DNA from: RHKX01 sp963820055
GTDB lineage: Bacteria; Actinomycetota; Thermoleophilia; Solirubrobacterales; 70-9
Assembly: GCA_963820055.1 (NCBI GenBank)
Contig: CAWFYJ010000003.1
Location: 868,001-932,000 of the forward strand
Direction of reading: 5' to 3'
Length of the DNA: 64,000 bases
Translations under genes and position numbers: made by a program
The notes under the pieces: generated by a model
Told to the model about the DNA's origin: nothing
The model's database searches: none
What the model saw: the letters and a program-made list of their open reading frames with translations, nothing else
Shown here: in pieces, positions 55,764 to 64,000 of the stretch
Layout: the number at the start of each line of letters is the position of its first letter
Numbering within the stretch: the stretch's first letter is position 1

Positions 55764-56845
55764 GCCCCGAGCCCGCCGCCCTCACGCCGCGCCCGCGTCG
55801 CCCCGTCGAGGCCGCGGAGGACATCGAGCGTCGTTTCCCAGGCCATGCACTTGTCGGTGACCGACTGCCCGTAGGCGAGCGAGCCGCCGAGGTCCTGGCG
55901 GCCGGCCTCGAGGAACGACTCGAGCATGACGCCGACGATCGCCTCGTTCCCGCCCGCGACCTGTTCGGCGATCGCGGCGGCGACGGCCGGCTGGCGCTCG
56001 TGGTCCTTGCCGCTGTTGTCGTGGGAGGCGTCGATGATCACGCGCTCGGGAAGTCCGACGGCGCGCAGGCTCTCGACGGTGGCGGCGATCGAGGCGGCGT
56101 CGAAGTTTGTCGCGCCGCGGCCGCCGCGCAGGATGATGTGGCAGTCGGCGTTGCCCGCTGTCCGGAGGATCGCCGAGCCGCCGCCGAGTTCGACGCCGGC
56201 GAAGGAGTGGCGAGCGCCGGCGGCGCGCACAGCGTCGACCGCAACGCCGACGTTGCCGTCGGTGCGGTTCTTGAAGCCGACCGGCATCGACAGGCCGGAG
56301 GCGAGCTGGCGGTGGGTCTGGCTCTCGGTCGTTCGGGCCCCGATCGCGCCCCAGGCCACGGTGTCGGCGATGTACTGCGGCGTGATCGGGTCGAGGAACT
56401 CGCAGCCGATCGGCAATCCGACCTCGAGGACGTCGAGAAGCAGGTGGCGAGCGGTCCGCAGGCCGGTGTTGACGTCGCCGGAGTCGTCGAGGTGGGGATC
56501 GTTGATCAGCCCCTTCCACCCCGTCGTCGTCCGCGGCTTCTCGAAGTAGACGCGCATGACGACGAGCAGGTCGGGCAGCTCGGGCGCGAGCTCGGCGAGG
56601 CGCTTGGCGTAGTCGAGCGCGGCGGCGGGGTCGTGGACGCTGCAGGGCCCGACGACGACCAGCAGGCGCGGGTCCTCGCGATCGAGGATCGCAGTGACCT
56701 CACGGCGACTGGCGATGACCGCGGCGGCCTGTTCGGCGTTGAGCGGGAACTCCGCGAGCAGCTCCTCGGGCGAGACGAGCGGCACCGTCTCCTCGATCCG
56801 GCGGTCGTGGAGCGACTGGTCCTTGCTGATCGGGGTCGTCGACAT
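55742..56845 (-). CDS. aroG: 3-deoxy-7-phosphoheptulonate (DAHP) synthase, class I AroG type
   Basis: 367 aa, full length. Motifs: LLVVVGPCSVHDPAAALDYA, VVMRVYFEKPRTTTGWKGLI, DPITPQYIADTVAWGAIGAR, TESQTHRQLASGLSMPVGFK, IILRGGRGATNFDAASI, VIIDASHDNSGKDHERQ, and the metal Asp near AYGQSVTDKCMAWE. It condenses PEP with erythrose-4-phosphate to begin the shikimate pathway. It is monocistronic, with its stop overlapping the giant gene's 3' end by 22 bp. Confidence 0.97.
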   Translation of the reverse strand: MSTTPISKDQSLHDRRIEETVPLVSPEELLAEFPLNAEQAAAVIASRREVTAILDREDPRLLVVVGPCSVHDPAAALDYAKRLAELAPELPDLLVVMRVYFEKPRTTTGWKGLINDPHLDDSGDVNTGLRTARHLLLDVLEVGLPIGCEFLDPITPQYIADTVAWGAIGARTTESQTHRQLASGLSMPVGFKNRTDGNVGVAVDAVRAAGARHSFAGVELGGGSAILRTAGNADCHIILRGGRGATNFDAASIAATVESLRAVGLPERVIIDASHDNSGKDHERQPAVAAAIAEQVAGGNEAIVGVMLESFLEAGRQDLGGSLAYGQSVTDKCMAWETTLDVLRGLDGATRARREGGGLGAQPSVTE

Positions 56846-56879
56846 GGACCCCTAGTTTCGCGAACTCAGGGCGCGGGCG

Positions 56880-57858
56880 TCAGAGCGAGCGCAGGGCGGG
56901 CAGCAGTTCCGCCTCCGCCCAGGCGATGAAGCTCTCCTGGTGGTCGCCACCGATCTGGACGAGGGCGACCTGGTCGAATCCGGCGTCGAGGTAGGGCTTG
57001 ATGTTCTCGACGTACTCGTCGACATCGGGCCCGCAGGGCGAGCTGCTCGGCGACGTGGGCCGGGATCGACGGACTGCGGCGCGCGCAGTCGAAGGATCGG
57101 GGTCCGGGGAGGTCGGCATTCACCTTCCAGCCGAGGCCGAACCAGCGGAACTGCTCGTGGGCGCGCTTCGACCGCGGCGTCGCGGTCGGGGTCGTAGGAG
57201 ACGGCGATCTGGCCGACCCGCGGCTTGCCGTCGCCGCCCGCCTCGTCGAACATCTCGCCGAGTTCGGCCTTCGGCTCGACGGCGATCATCAGGTCCGCCT
57301 TGCGCGCCCGCAAGGCGAGCACGAGTCCGGGCCCGAGACGGCGATTCCGATCGGGACGCGCTCGTCGGGCAGGTCCCAGAGCTTCGCCTGTCTCGACCTC
57401 GAAGTGCTTGCCGCGATGGTTGAACGACTCTTCTCACCGTCGAACAGGCCGTAGATCACGTCGACGGCCTCGGAGAGCATCTCGTGGCGGGCGCCGACCG
57501 TTGGCCAGCCCTTGCCGACGACGTGCTCGTTGAGGTTCTCGCCGGCACCGAGGCCGAGCCGGAAACGGTTGCCGGAGAGGATCTGGACGGTCGCCGCCTT
57601 CTGCGCCACGACCGCCGGGTGGTAGCGGAGGATCGGGCAGGTCACGTAGGTCATCAGCCCGATCCGCTCGGTCGCCTGGGCGGCGGCGCCGAGGATCGAC
57701 CACGCGTACCCGGAGTGACCCTGCTCGGCGAGCCACGGCTGGTAGTGGTCGCTGATCACCGAGAAGTCGAACCCCGCGGCCTCGGCGGCGACGACATCGC
57801 TGACGAGCCGGTCTGGTCGCGACTGCTCGCTCATCATCGTGTAGCCGAAGTCGGTCAC
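56880..57858 (-). CDS. LLM-class F420-type oxidoreductase (frameshifted)
   Basis: GTG at 57858. The N-terminal part is clean: TDFGYTMMSEQSRPDRLVSD, FSVISDHYQPWLAEQGHSGY, YVTCPILRYHPAVVAQKAAT and FRLGLGAGENLNEHVVGKGW. Beyond about 57435 several frame changes follow. The later pieces are LALRARKADLMIAVEPKAEL and VGQIAVSYDPDRDAAVE, and the C-terminus is AGFDQVALVQIGGDHQESFI to the stop at 56880. Resembles F420-dependent glucose-6-phosphate dehydrogenase-like proteins of actinobacteria. The substrate is unknown. Confidence 0.8.
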
Positions 57859-57880
57859 AGGGCGCTCTCTACCCGACGGC

Positions 57881-57929
57881 CCCGGGGGTGAAACGAGAGC
57901 CGCGCGGTGTTGCCGGGTTCACCCCCGGG
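57881..57929. promoter_or_regulatory. 12-bp perfect inverted repeat in a divergent intergenic region
   Basis: CCCGGGGGTGAA at 57881-57892 is repeated inverted as TTCACCCCCGGG at 57918-57929, with a 25-base spacer. It lies between the starts of the F420-type oxidoreductase gene (minus) and the small secreted protein gene (plus). It could be an operator for either gene or a hairpin in the leader of the oxidoreductase. Confidence 0.55.
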
Positions 57930-58001
57930 TGCCTGTCCGGATCGCCCTCGCGAGCTGATCATGGTCGTGCAAGTTCAAACCACTCCGAAAGGGAGCACGT
58001 C

Positions 58002-58388
58002 ATGTTCAACAGCACCAAGGCCCGCACCGCAATCGCCGCCCTCGCCATCTCGATCACCGCCTTCGGCGGAGTCGCCTCGGCCCAGGCCGGCGGCAAGGCC
58101 GACACGAAGGTGTCGATCAAGGGCGACAACGGCGACTACTACGGCTACGTCAAGTCCTCCGACAACGACAACTGCGCGAACGGCCGCACCGTCAAGGTCT
58201 TCAAGCAGCTCGGCAGCGACCAGAACCCGAAGAGCGACATGAAGATCGGGACCGACACCGCCCAGGCCAACGGCGACAAGTACATGTGGGCCATCGGCAA
58301 CTCCGGCTACAAGCACGGCGAGTTCTACGCCAAGGTCGGCAAGACCGACCTCTGCAAGGGCGCCACGAGCAAGACGATCTCCCGTTAG
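58002..58388 (+). CDS. small secreted protein of unknown function
   Basis: 128 aa from the ATG at 58002, preceded by AAAGGGAG as ribosome site. A clear signal peptide (TAIAALAISITAFGGVASA) precedes a polar mature chain with two Cys (NDNCANGRTVKVFK and KTDLCKGATSK) that may form a disulfide. No family recognised. It has its own terminator and probably its own promoter, so it may be strongly expressed. Confidence 0.8.
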   Translation: MFNSTKARTAIAALAISITAFGGVASAQAGGKADTKVSIKGDNGDYYGYVKSSDNDNCANGRTVKVFKQLGSDQNPKSDMKIGTDTAQANGDKYMWAIGNSGYKHGEFYAKVGKTDLCKGATSKTISR

Positions 58389-58410
58389 CTCTCGGCTCCC
58401 CCGGAAAGCG

Positions 58411-58442
58411 AGCGGCTCGGTGGCTTCGGCCACCGGGCCGCT
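58411..58442 (+). terminator. strong terminator after the small secreted protein
   Basis: AGCGGCTCGGTGGC pairs with GCCACCGGGCCGCT around a TTCG tetraloop (14 pairs, one G-T), followed by TT. Begins 22 bp after the stop at 58388. Confidence 0.88.
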
Positions 58443-58795
58443 TTCGCATTCAGCGGCCGTTCGGCCGTTCAGGGGGTCGAGAATCCGCGTAGCGGTCAAG
58501 CGCGAGGGACCTGCTCGTACGAGGATCGGTCGACGCAACGACCCGGGGTCGAACTGGCCCGGCGTTGTCCTCGAGCTCGGCGATACGCCGACGCGGCGCC
58601 GGTCTGCAACCGCGGACCGGTGGTCCCTACCCTGAGGAGGAATGATCGCTCCGACCCCCAAGCAGCGCTGATCCGCGAAGCCGAAAAAGGTCGCCGGAGC
58701 GCGACACGGGGGAAAGCCACCCGTGTTGCGCCCCGTACAGCTCGACCGGGGGTAGTCGATCAAGCCGGCCCGCCTCCGAGTGGAGGGGTCGGCTG
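58443..58795 (+). promoter_or_regulatory. long intergenic leader of the sigma-factor gene, structured-RNA candidate
   Basis: 353 bp without a convincing gene. The 3' half is rich in secondary structure: GCGACACGGG pairs with CCCGTGTTGC around GGAAAGCCA (58698-58726), followed by TCGAC/GTCGA around GGGGGTAG-type sequence. AAAGCCAC and GGTAG are reminiscent of c-di-GMP (GEMM-I) riboswitch cores, but the fit is loose. No clear promoter was found. A purine-rich GAGGAGGA stretch lies at 58634. Confidence 0.35.
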
Positions 58796-59563
58796 GTGAC
58801 GTACCCCGCCCACAGGAAGTCAAACGACGCTTCCCTCGATCCGGTCACCGAGCAGCGCCTCTGGGAGCGCGCCGCCGCCGGGGACGAGCGCGCACGCGAG
58901 GATCTGGTCCGCAACTACCTGCCCTTCGCGGAGGCGATGGCGAAGCGCTACCGCACCGCCCGTGAGCCTCACGAGGACCTCGAACAGGTCGCGAGCATGG
59001 GTTTGATCAAGGCCGTCGACCGGTTCGACCCGAGCCGGGGAGTGCCCTTCAAGGGGTTCGCCGGGCCGACGATCCTCGGCGAGCTGAAGCGCCACTTCCG
59101 CGACCGGGTCTGGACCGTCCGGGTGCCGCGCTCGGTGCAGGAGGGCATCGCCGAGGTCGAGACCGCGACCGCCGACCTCGAGTCCGAGCTCCAGCGCACC
59201 CCTTCGATCGGCGAGATCGCCCGCCACCTCGGCAAGGACGAGACCGACGTACTGGAGATGCTCGAAGCGAACCTGAACCGCCGGCCGGTCTCGATGGACC
59301 GGACGATGCGCACCGACGAGGACGACGCCGCCCCGGCGGCGGACCGGATCGGAGCCGAGGACGGCGGCTACGAACTGGTCGAAGGACGCCTGACGATCGA
59401 GCAGGAGCTCCCCCACCTCGACGATCGCGAGCGCCGCGTCATCAAGCTCCGCTTCGCCGACGACATGACCCAGTCGCAGATCGCAGCCGAGATCGGCTGT
59501 TCGCAGATGCAGGTCTCGAGGATCCTTCGCGGCGCCCTGACGAAGCTCCGCGACCGCGTCTGA
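58796..59563 (+). CDS. SigB/SigF-type stress sigma factor
   Basis: 255 aa from a GTG at 58796. Regions: LRNYLPFAEAMAKRY-type region 2.1 (RNYLPFAEAMAKRYRTA), LEQVASMGLIKAVDRFDPSR (2.2-2.4) and KGFAGPTILGELKRHFRDRV, then VRVPRSVQEGIAEVETATAD (region 3) and LDDRERRVIKLRFADDMTQS with QIAAEIGCSQMQVSRILRGA (region 4). Group 3 sigma factor of the general stress type. Followed at once by convergent genes for its probable anti-sigma factor and phosphatase. Confidence 0.95.
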   Translation: MTYPAHRKSNDASLDPVTEQRLWERAAAGDERAREDLVRNYLPFAEAMAKRYRTAREPHEDLEQVASMGLIKAVDRFDPSRGVPFKGFAGPTILGELKRHFRDRVWTVRVPRSVQEGIAEVETATADLESELQRTPSIGEIARHLGKDETDVLEMLEANLNRRPVSMDRTMRTDEDDAAPAADRIGAEDGGYELVEGRLTIEQELPHLDDRERRVIKLRFADDMTQSQIAAEIGCSQMQVSRILRGALTKLRDRV

Positions 59564-59577
59564 GCGGACTGCGGCGG

Positions 59578-60444
59578 TCAGTCGTCGTCGGCGGCGATCA
59601 GGAACGCGACGTACTCGCCGTCGTCCCTGGTCTCGACGGTTACCGCGTCCGCGAGCGTCTCGACAGAGCCGGTGTCCTCGGGAAGTTTCAAGCCCTCGCG
59701 GAGACGGGTTCCGCCACCCCCGGCCAGGGGCCCGACGGTCATTTCGATGCCGCTGTCGCCGCTTGCGAGCGCGAAGCTGAGATCGTTCCCGCCGAAGGCG
59801 TCACCGGACGTGTCGGAGACCGTTTCGGCGAGGAGGATCGCATCGGCGATCTGGTCGACGCTGAGGTCCCGGCGCAGCGCGAAGGCGCTGACCGCTCGCG
59901 ACAGGACGCCGGGCAGGAGGGCCGGCTCGGATGCCGAGATCGCCACCTCGGGGGCCGCCGGCTCGACCTCGGCCTGCTGCTCGCGGACGGTCGGCACCGG
60001 GCCGGAGTGCTCGAGCGGCAGGACCATGGAGACGGAGGTGCCGCCGCCGGTGCTGCCGCTGATCGAGAAGCTGGCGCTCAGCGCCGCCACGAGCGAGAGG
60101 CCGAGCCGCAGGCTCGAGCCGGGCGATTCGACGTCGGGGCGCGGCTGGAATCCGACGCCGTGGTCGGTGACGGTGAGCCGGAAGTGATCCGGGCCGGGCT
60201 CGGCCTCGACCTCGATCGCCCCCGCGGTGCCCGGGTAGGCGTGGACGACGCAGTTCATGCAGGCCTCGGTCACGACCGTCTTCAGATCGGCGATTCCCGC
60301 CCGATCCATGCCCACCCCCTCCGCGAGCCCCGCCAGCGCGTGCCTGATGAGAGCGACGTTTGCGGCCTCGGCGGGAACGGTGAGCCGCAGCCGAGGCTGC
60401 TTCGCCGCCTTTGTTTCCGCCATGCTCGGCTCGCTACCCCCCAT
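59578..60444 (-). CDS. RsbW-like anti-sigma kinase with extra degenerate ATPase-like domain
   Basis: 288 aa from the ATG at 60444, which shares bases with the phosphatase stop (TGATG). HATPase_c_2 domain (about residues 15-145): LKTVVTEACMNCVVHAY with the N-box Glu and Asn, DHGVGFQ as G-box, and a GGTSVSMVLPL end. Residues 160-288 are unusual. They have a helix like another N-box (VDQIADAILLAETVSDTSGD) and a Gly-rich stretch without the catalytic residues. It would bind the sigma factor and phosphorylate the STAS protein. Confidence 0.88.
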   Translation of the reverse strand: MGGSEPSMAETKAAKQPRLRLTVPAEAANVALIRHALAGLAEGVGMDRAGIADLKTVVTEACMNCVVHAYPGTAGAIEVEAEPGPDHFRLTVTDHGVGFQPRPDVESPGSSLRLGLSLVAALSASFSISGSTGGGTSVSMVLPLEHSGPVPTVREQQAEVEPAAPEVAISASEPALLPGVLSRAVSAFALRRDLSVDQIADAILLAETVSDTSGDAFGGNDLSFALASGDSGIEMTVGPLAGGGGTRLREGLKLPEDTGSVETLADAVTVETRDDGEYVAFLIAADDD

Positions 60445-63014
60445 CACGATGCCGAAACCCCCGATCCCGCCCGGATCCGCGAACCGGGACGCTTGGCCCA
60501 CTCGCCTTCGAGGCCGCCGGGTACCTCGAGCATCACCGCGAGCGCCGCGGCGTCGTCGTCGAGATCGCCGGCCGCGAAGGTGTCGAGTTCGCTCCGGATC
60601 CGGCCGATCGCATCGGCGGGATCGGCGACCCCACCGAGCAGGCGCGACAGGCGATCCTCTCCGAAGCGGCCCTCGTCGCCGCGGGCCTCGACGACGCCGT
60701 CGGTGTAGACGACGAGCTTGTCGCCGGGCTCGAGCTTGACCGTCTCGAGCTCCCAGCTGGCGTCGTCGAAGGCGCCGAGGAGCGGCCCGGGAGGATGGAT
60801 CTCGCGGGTTTCGCGACCGTGGACGACGATCGGCGGCGGGTGGCCGGCGACCGCGACCCGGACCTCGCCGGCGGCCGGCTGGTCGAGGGTGAAGGCAGCG
60901 ACGCTGCAGAGCGCGGCGCCGGGCTGGGCGAGCAGCGCGTCATTGAGCTCGGCGAGGGCCCGCTGCGGATCGCTCGTCAGCGAGCTGGCGGTCCGCAGCG
61001 TGTACCGGGCCAGTGCGGTCAGCGAGGCCGCGCGGGCGCCGTGGCCGGTCACGTCGCCGACGACCGCCATCCAGCCGCCCTCGATCCGGAAGAGGTCGTA
61101 GAAGTCGCCGCCGGCGCGGTTCTCGGAACCCGCGGGGCTGTAGAGGGCTGCGAGCGACCAGCCGGGAACGCTGGGGATGTCGGGTGGGCGCAGTCCGTTC
61201 TGCAGGGTCTCGGCGATCTCAGCGCGCTCGCTGGCGATCCGCGCGTTCTCGATCGCCAGCGCCACGCGCTCGGAGATTTGCAGCGCGATGTGCTGCTCGA
61301 GCGCGGTGAACGCCCGCCGCTCGACGCGGTTCGCGAAGCTGATGACTCCGATCAGCCGGTCGCCGATCCGCAGCGGCTGCCCCATCACGGAGCCGTAGCC
61401 GATCGCCTCCATCCCGGCGGCGAGTCCGCCGGCGGCCTCGGGCCACCCTTTGGGCACGGCGGCGTCGTAGACGATCGGCACGGCGGAGGCGAGCATCTCC
61501 GGCATCCCCGGGGAGTCCCCCTTCAAGGGGTTGTCGCCGATCGCCCGGCGGAGCATCTCCTCGCGGGCGTCGTCGCCGTCGGCGATCGCGGCGAGCGCGA
61601 GCGTTCCGTCGCCGACGGGGGTCAGGACAGCGCAGCAGTCGGCGAGCCGCGGGATCAACAGCCGGACGAGGCGCTGCAGCATCAGCTGCGGATCAGTCGA
61701 AGTGCTCAACAGCTCCGCGGTGCTGGCGAAGACCGACTGGGCGAACTCCGCGAACTTCATCTCACTCACGTCCTCGAAGGCCGTCACCGAGTAGATCGGG
61801 CGGTTGTCGATCGACGGGATCATCCGCGATCGGACCCGCAGCCAGGTCTCCTCACCGTGGCCGGCGTGGACCATCCTCAGGATCGCTCCGCGCTTCAGGT
61901 CCGGGAGCTGCCACGGCAAAATCCCGTGGCCGAGGGCCACCCCGTCCTCGTCGTAGATGTCGAAGTCGAGCTCGCCGGGCTCGGGGTCGAGGAGCTCTTG
62001 GAGGTTGTCGCGGTCCGCCAGCTCGATCGCCGCCCGGTTGGCGAAGATCAGCTTGCCGTCCCGCTCGGTGATCGTCACCGGCTCGTCGAGCACGTCCATC
62101 ACGGAGTCCATCCGCATCTCGATGCTCTCGAGGTCCGAGAAGAGACCCGCGTTGTCGAGGGTCAGCGCGATGCGGTCGGCGAGAACCTGGCTGAAGCTGG
62201 CGTCATCGTCGTCGTGGCGGCGCCCCGACCAGGCCTGGATCAGGGTGAGGACGCCGATCCGGCGACCGCGAGAGCGGAGGGCGACGACGATGAACGACCG
62301 GACCTCCAGCGACCGCACGAACTCGCGCTCTCCCTCGTCCGCGGTCAGTAGGTCGATGTCGTGGTCGGTGAAATGGGCGTTGACGATCGGGCCCTCGCCG
62401 GGGTCCCGCTCGAAAGCCGCTTCCGCCTGGATGGTCGGGTCGCGGGCGAGGATGTGGGGCTCGACCGTATGCGCGCGCGGCTCGGCGGCCCGAACCGCGA
62501 TCCGCTCGATCCGGTCGCCCGAGATCGCGTCGACGATGCAGATGTCAGCGAGCTCGGGCACGGCGACCGCGGTGATCCGCTCGAGCGCGTCGGCCAGCGA
62601 GGCCTTCTCTCCCCCCGCGACCCCTGCGGAGACTTCGTTGAGCAGCTCCAGGCGCCGCGCCGTCCGGTTGCTGCGCTCGATCACGTAGGCGATGAAGACC
62701 GAAAACCCCGAGAGCGCGAGGCCGATCCCGAAGCGGACCCAGAACTCGGCCGTCCCGACGAAGTCGTTCCAGACGCCGCTGCCGGCCGCCGTGAGCATCG
62801 CCAAGACGGCCAATAGCACGGTGGCACGGACGTTGCCGCCCAGGGCGACGGTGAAGGGCACGACGGCGAAGAACCCGGTGATGATCCAGCCGGTGTGCGC
62901 CGCGTCGATCAGGGCGAGACCGCCGAGGGCGACGAGCGCCGGGACCACCCCGGTCCACAGCGGTAGAGCCGTAGCCGAGCTGCGAGCCCCCGCCCGTGAA
63001 TGTCGAGCTGTCAC
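60444..63014 (-). CDS. SpoIIE/RsbU-type PP2C phosphatase with membrane, GAF and PAS domains
   Basis: 856 aa from a GTG at 63014 (start uncertain; the longer frame to 63104 would overlap the divergent STAS gene). Four or five N-terminal helices (about 20-115), GAF (130-300), PAS (305-430, FANRAAIELADRDNLQELLD), a second GAF (440-600) and SpoIIE (620-840). Its motifs are AGGDFYDLFRIEGGWMAVV, GDVTGHGARAASLTALARY, VVYTDGVVEARGDEG and DDDAAALAVML. It dephosphorylates the anti-anti-sigma factor in response to a membrane or small-molecule signal. Confidence 0.93.
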   Translation of the reverse strand: MTARHSRAGARSSATALPLWTGVVPALVALGGLALIDAAHTGWIITGFFAVVPFTVALGGNVRATVLLAVLAMLTAAGSGVWNDFVGTAEFWVRFGIGLALSGFSVFIAYVIERSNRTARRLELLNEVSAGVAGGEKASLADALERITAVAVPELADICIVDAISGDRIERIAVRAAEPRAHTVEPHILARDPTIQAEAAFERDPGEGPIVNAHFTDHDIDLLTADEGEREFVRSLEVRSFIVVALRSRGRRIGVLTLIQAWSGRRHDDDDASFSQVLADRIALTLDNAGLFSDLESIEMRMDSVMDVLDEPVTITERDGKLIFANRAAIELADRDNLQELLDPEPGELDFDIYDEDGVALGHGILPWQLPDLKRGAILRMVHAGHGEETWLRVRSRMIPSIDNRPIYSVTAFEDVSEMKFAEFAQSVFASTAELLSTSTDPQLMLQRLVRLLIPRLADCCAVLTPVGDGTLALAAIADGDDAREEMLRRAIGDNPLKGDSPGMPEMLASAVPIVYDAAVPKGWPEAAGGLAAGMEAIGYGSVMGQPLRIGDRLIGVISFANRVERRAFTALEQHIALQISERVALAIENARIASERAEIAETLQNGLRPPDIPSVPGWSLAALYSPAGSENRAGGDFYDLFRIEGGWMAVVGDVTGHGARAASLTALARYTLRTASSLTSDPQRALAELNDALLAQPGAALCSVAAFTLDQPAAGEVRVAVAGHPPPIVVHGRETREIHPPGPLLGAFDDASWELETVKLEPGDKLVVYTDGVVEARGDEGRFGEDRLSRLLGGVADPADAIGRIRSELDTFAAGDLDDDAAALAVMLEVPGGLEGEWAKRPGSRIRAGSGVSAS

Positions 63015-63082
63015 CCATGTCGTGAACCGATTGTGCCGGGTCAGTGCTGCCGACGGCTTTGGCAGTAGGATCCGGCAGCCTG

Positions 63083-63436
63083 ATGCCCAGACCATTCGCG
63101 GCAAAGACGGAGGAGCTCGACGGGCCGATCCACATGATCTCCGTCGTCGGAGAGCTCGACCTCGATACTGCCCCGATCCTGGAGGCGGAACTTCGCGTCG
63201 CCCGCGAGGCCGACGACGCCTCCGTGCTGATCGACCTCTCCGAATGCGAATTCATCGATTCGAGCGGGCTGGCGCTGATCATCCAGACTTGGCGTGAGCT
63301 CGAGCAGGCCGAGGGCACCGAGCTGGCGATGTGCTGCGCCAAGGAGCAGGTCGAGCGACTGCTGCGGATCGCCGGGGCATACGAGGCGATCTCGATCTAC
63401 GACGGCGCCGACGACGCTCTAGCGGCCCTGCGCTGA
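63083..63436 (+). CDS. anti-anti-sigma factor (STAS domain, RsbV-like)
   Basis: 117 aa from the ATG at 63083. Motifs HMISVVGELDLDTAPILEAE and SVLIDLSECEFIDSSGLALI, with the phosphorylatable Ser in IDSSG, then QVERLLRIAGAYEAISIYDG. When unphosphorylated it would trap the RsbW-like kinase and free the sigma factor. Divergent from the phosphatase gene with about 68 bp between starts. Confidence 0.94.
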   Translation: MPRPFAAKTEELDGPIHMISVVGELDLDTAPILEAELRVAREADDASVLIDLSECEFIDSSGLALIIQTWRELEQAEGTELAMCCAKEQVERLLRIAGAYEAISIYDGADDALAALR

Positions 63437-63497
63437 CCCTCCCCCAACCCGCAGCTTTGTTTGCGCCCGGGCGTGCCGAGGTAAGGGCAGAGTCCCG

Positions 63498-64000
63498 ATG
63501 CCGAGGACCCGACGAGTCGATTGCAGTGGACCCGGCCTGACGCGAATCCGTCGGGGCCGCGGCTTCAGCTACCACGAGGAAGACGGCAGCCGGATCACCG
63601 ACGCCGACGTGATCGGACGGATCTCGACGCTGGCGATCCCGCCGGCGTGGACCGACGTCTGGATCTGCAGCGATCCCCGGGGACACGTGCAGGCAACCGG
63701 AATCGACGCGGCCGGACGCAAGCAGTACCGCTACCACGACGACTGGCGTGCCCATCGCGACCGGCAGAAGTTCGACCGGATGCTCGATTTCGCCCGTCGG
63801 CTCCCGAAGCTGCGCGAGCGGGTCACGAGCGACCTCGACGGCCGGGGGCTCGGTTTCGAGCGCGTCTGCGCGGCGGCGGTCGCCCTCCTCGACCTCGGCC
63901 TGTTCCGGATCGGGAGCGAGCGCTACGAGGACGAAAACGAGAGCTACGGCCTGACGACCCTCAAGGTCCGCCACGTCCAGTTCGATCGCAAGGGCGCCGA
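63498..64000 (+). CDS. DNA topoisomerase IB, N-terminal part (runs off the window)
   Basis: ATG at 63498; open to the end of the window (167 codons). Motifs TRIRRGRGFSYHEEDGSRIT, LAIPPAWTDVWICSDPRGHV, QATGIDAAGRKQYRYHDDWR, FARRLPKLRERVTSDLDGRG and RIGSERYEDENESYGLTTLK, as in poxvirus-type bacterial TopIB. The catalytic Tyr lies beyond the end. Relaxes supercoils through a 3'-phosphotyrosine link. 61 bp after the STAS gene and probably separate from it. Confidence 0.93.
   Translation, partial: MPRTRRVDCSGPGLTRIRRGRGFSYHEEDGSRITDADVIGRISTLAIPPAWTDVWICSDPRGHVQATGIDAAGRKQYRYHDDWRAHRDRQKFDRMLDFARRLPKLRERVTSDLDGRGLGFERVCAAAVALLDLGLFRIGSERYEDENESYGLTTLKVRHVQFDRKGA

Noticed and set aside
58642..58671. 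Nine-codon leader peptide (MIAPTPKQR) after GAGGAGGA
   Set aside because: The Shine-Dalgarno is only one base from the ATG, the peptide has no attenuation-type codon run and nothing supports translation.
1..64000. tRNA, rRNA, CRISPR arrays, IS elements or prophage
   Set aside because: No cloverleaf-like sequence, regular short repeats with spacers, transposase or integrase motifs or att-like direct repeats were seen.

Overview
The window is 64 kb of very GC-rich bacterial chromosome. Gene style (many short overlaps, GTG/TTG starts), stand-alone DUF3159 and EVE-domain genes, an RsbU/RsbV/RsbW-type stress sigma module, an F420-type luciferase-like oxidoreductase and secreted DUF4082 proteins point to an actinobacterium, probably Thermoleophilia/Solirubrobacterales. 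The taxon is an inference from gene content, not from a marker gene. No rRNA, tRNA, CRISPR array, insertion sequence or prophage was found.

1-20.6 kb is ordinary chromosomal housekeeping: a cupredoxin-like secreted protein, a stand-alone 5'-3' exonuclease, an SCP2-alpha/beta hydrolase, membrane proteins, an EVE protein, two secreted hydrolases, an ABC-F ATPase, acetolactate decarboxylase, an FUSC-type transporter, two universal stress proteins, an SDR, an L,D-transpeptidase, a cold-shock gene with a clear promoter and terminators, and a YcaQ/AlkZ-like protein.

20.6-49 kb is a cell-surface polysaccharide locus with several converging and diverging operons. It has an ECF sigma factor, a nucleotidyltransferase-like protein, a deacetylase, a FemAB/GNAT-like protein, five glycosyltransferases, two DegT aminotransferases, an epimerase, a Wzy-like polymerase, a Wzx-like flippase, four Wzz-like membrane proteins, an asparagine-synthase-type amidotransferase, a NeuD-like acyltransferase, a beta-helix protein and a WbaP-like initiating phosphoglycosyltransferase. 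A separated WlbA (oxidoreductase), WlbB (acetyltransferase) and WlbC (aminotransferase) set suggests a 2,3-diacetamido-uronic acid. The AsnB-like protein could amidate it. Two LuxR-type regulators flank the core, and both have receiver domains lacking the phosphorylatable Asp.

49.2-55.8 kb is one giant secreted protein (about 2,180 aa after correction) with an N,N-dimethylformamidase-beta-like domain and a nearly identical tandem DUF4082/Big_5 repeat. It is followed by DAHP synthase, a frameshifted F420-type oxidoreductase and a small secreted protein. 58.4-63.4 kb holds a SigB/SigF-type partner-switching module with a long structured leader. The window ends inside a topoisomerase IB gene.

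Many genes at 23.9-36.1 kb, plus parts of 50.8-52.8 and 56.9-57.9 kb, are split by single-base frame changes, mostly extra C or G. The flanking genes are clean. I treat these as probable sequence errors and annotate the reconstructed genes, saying so each time.
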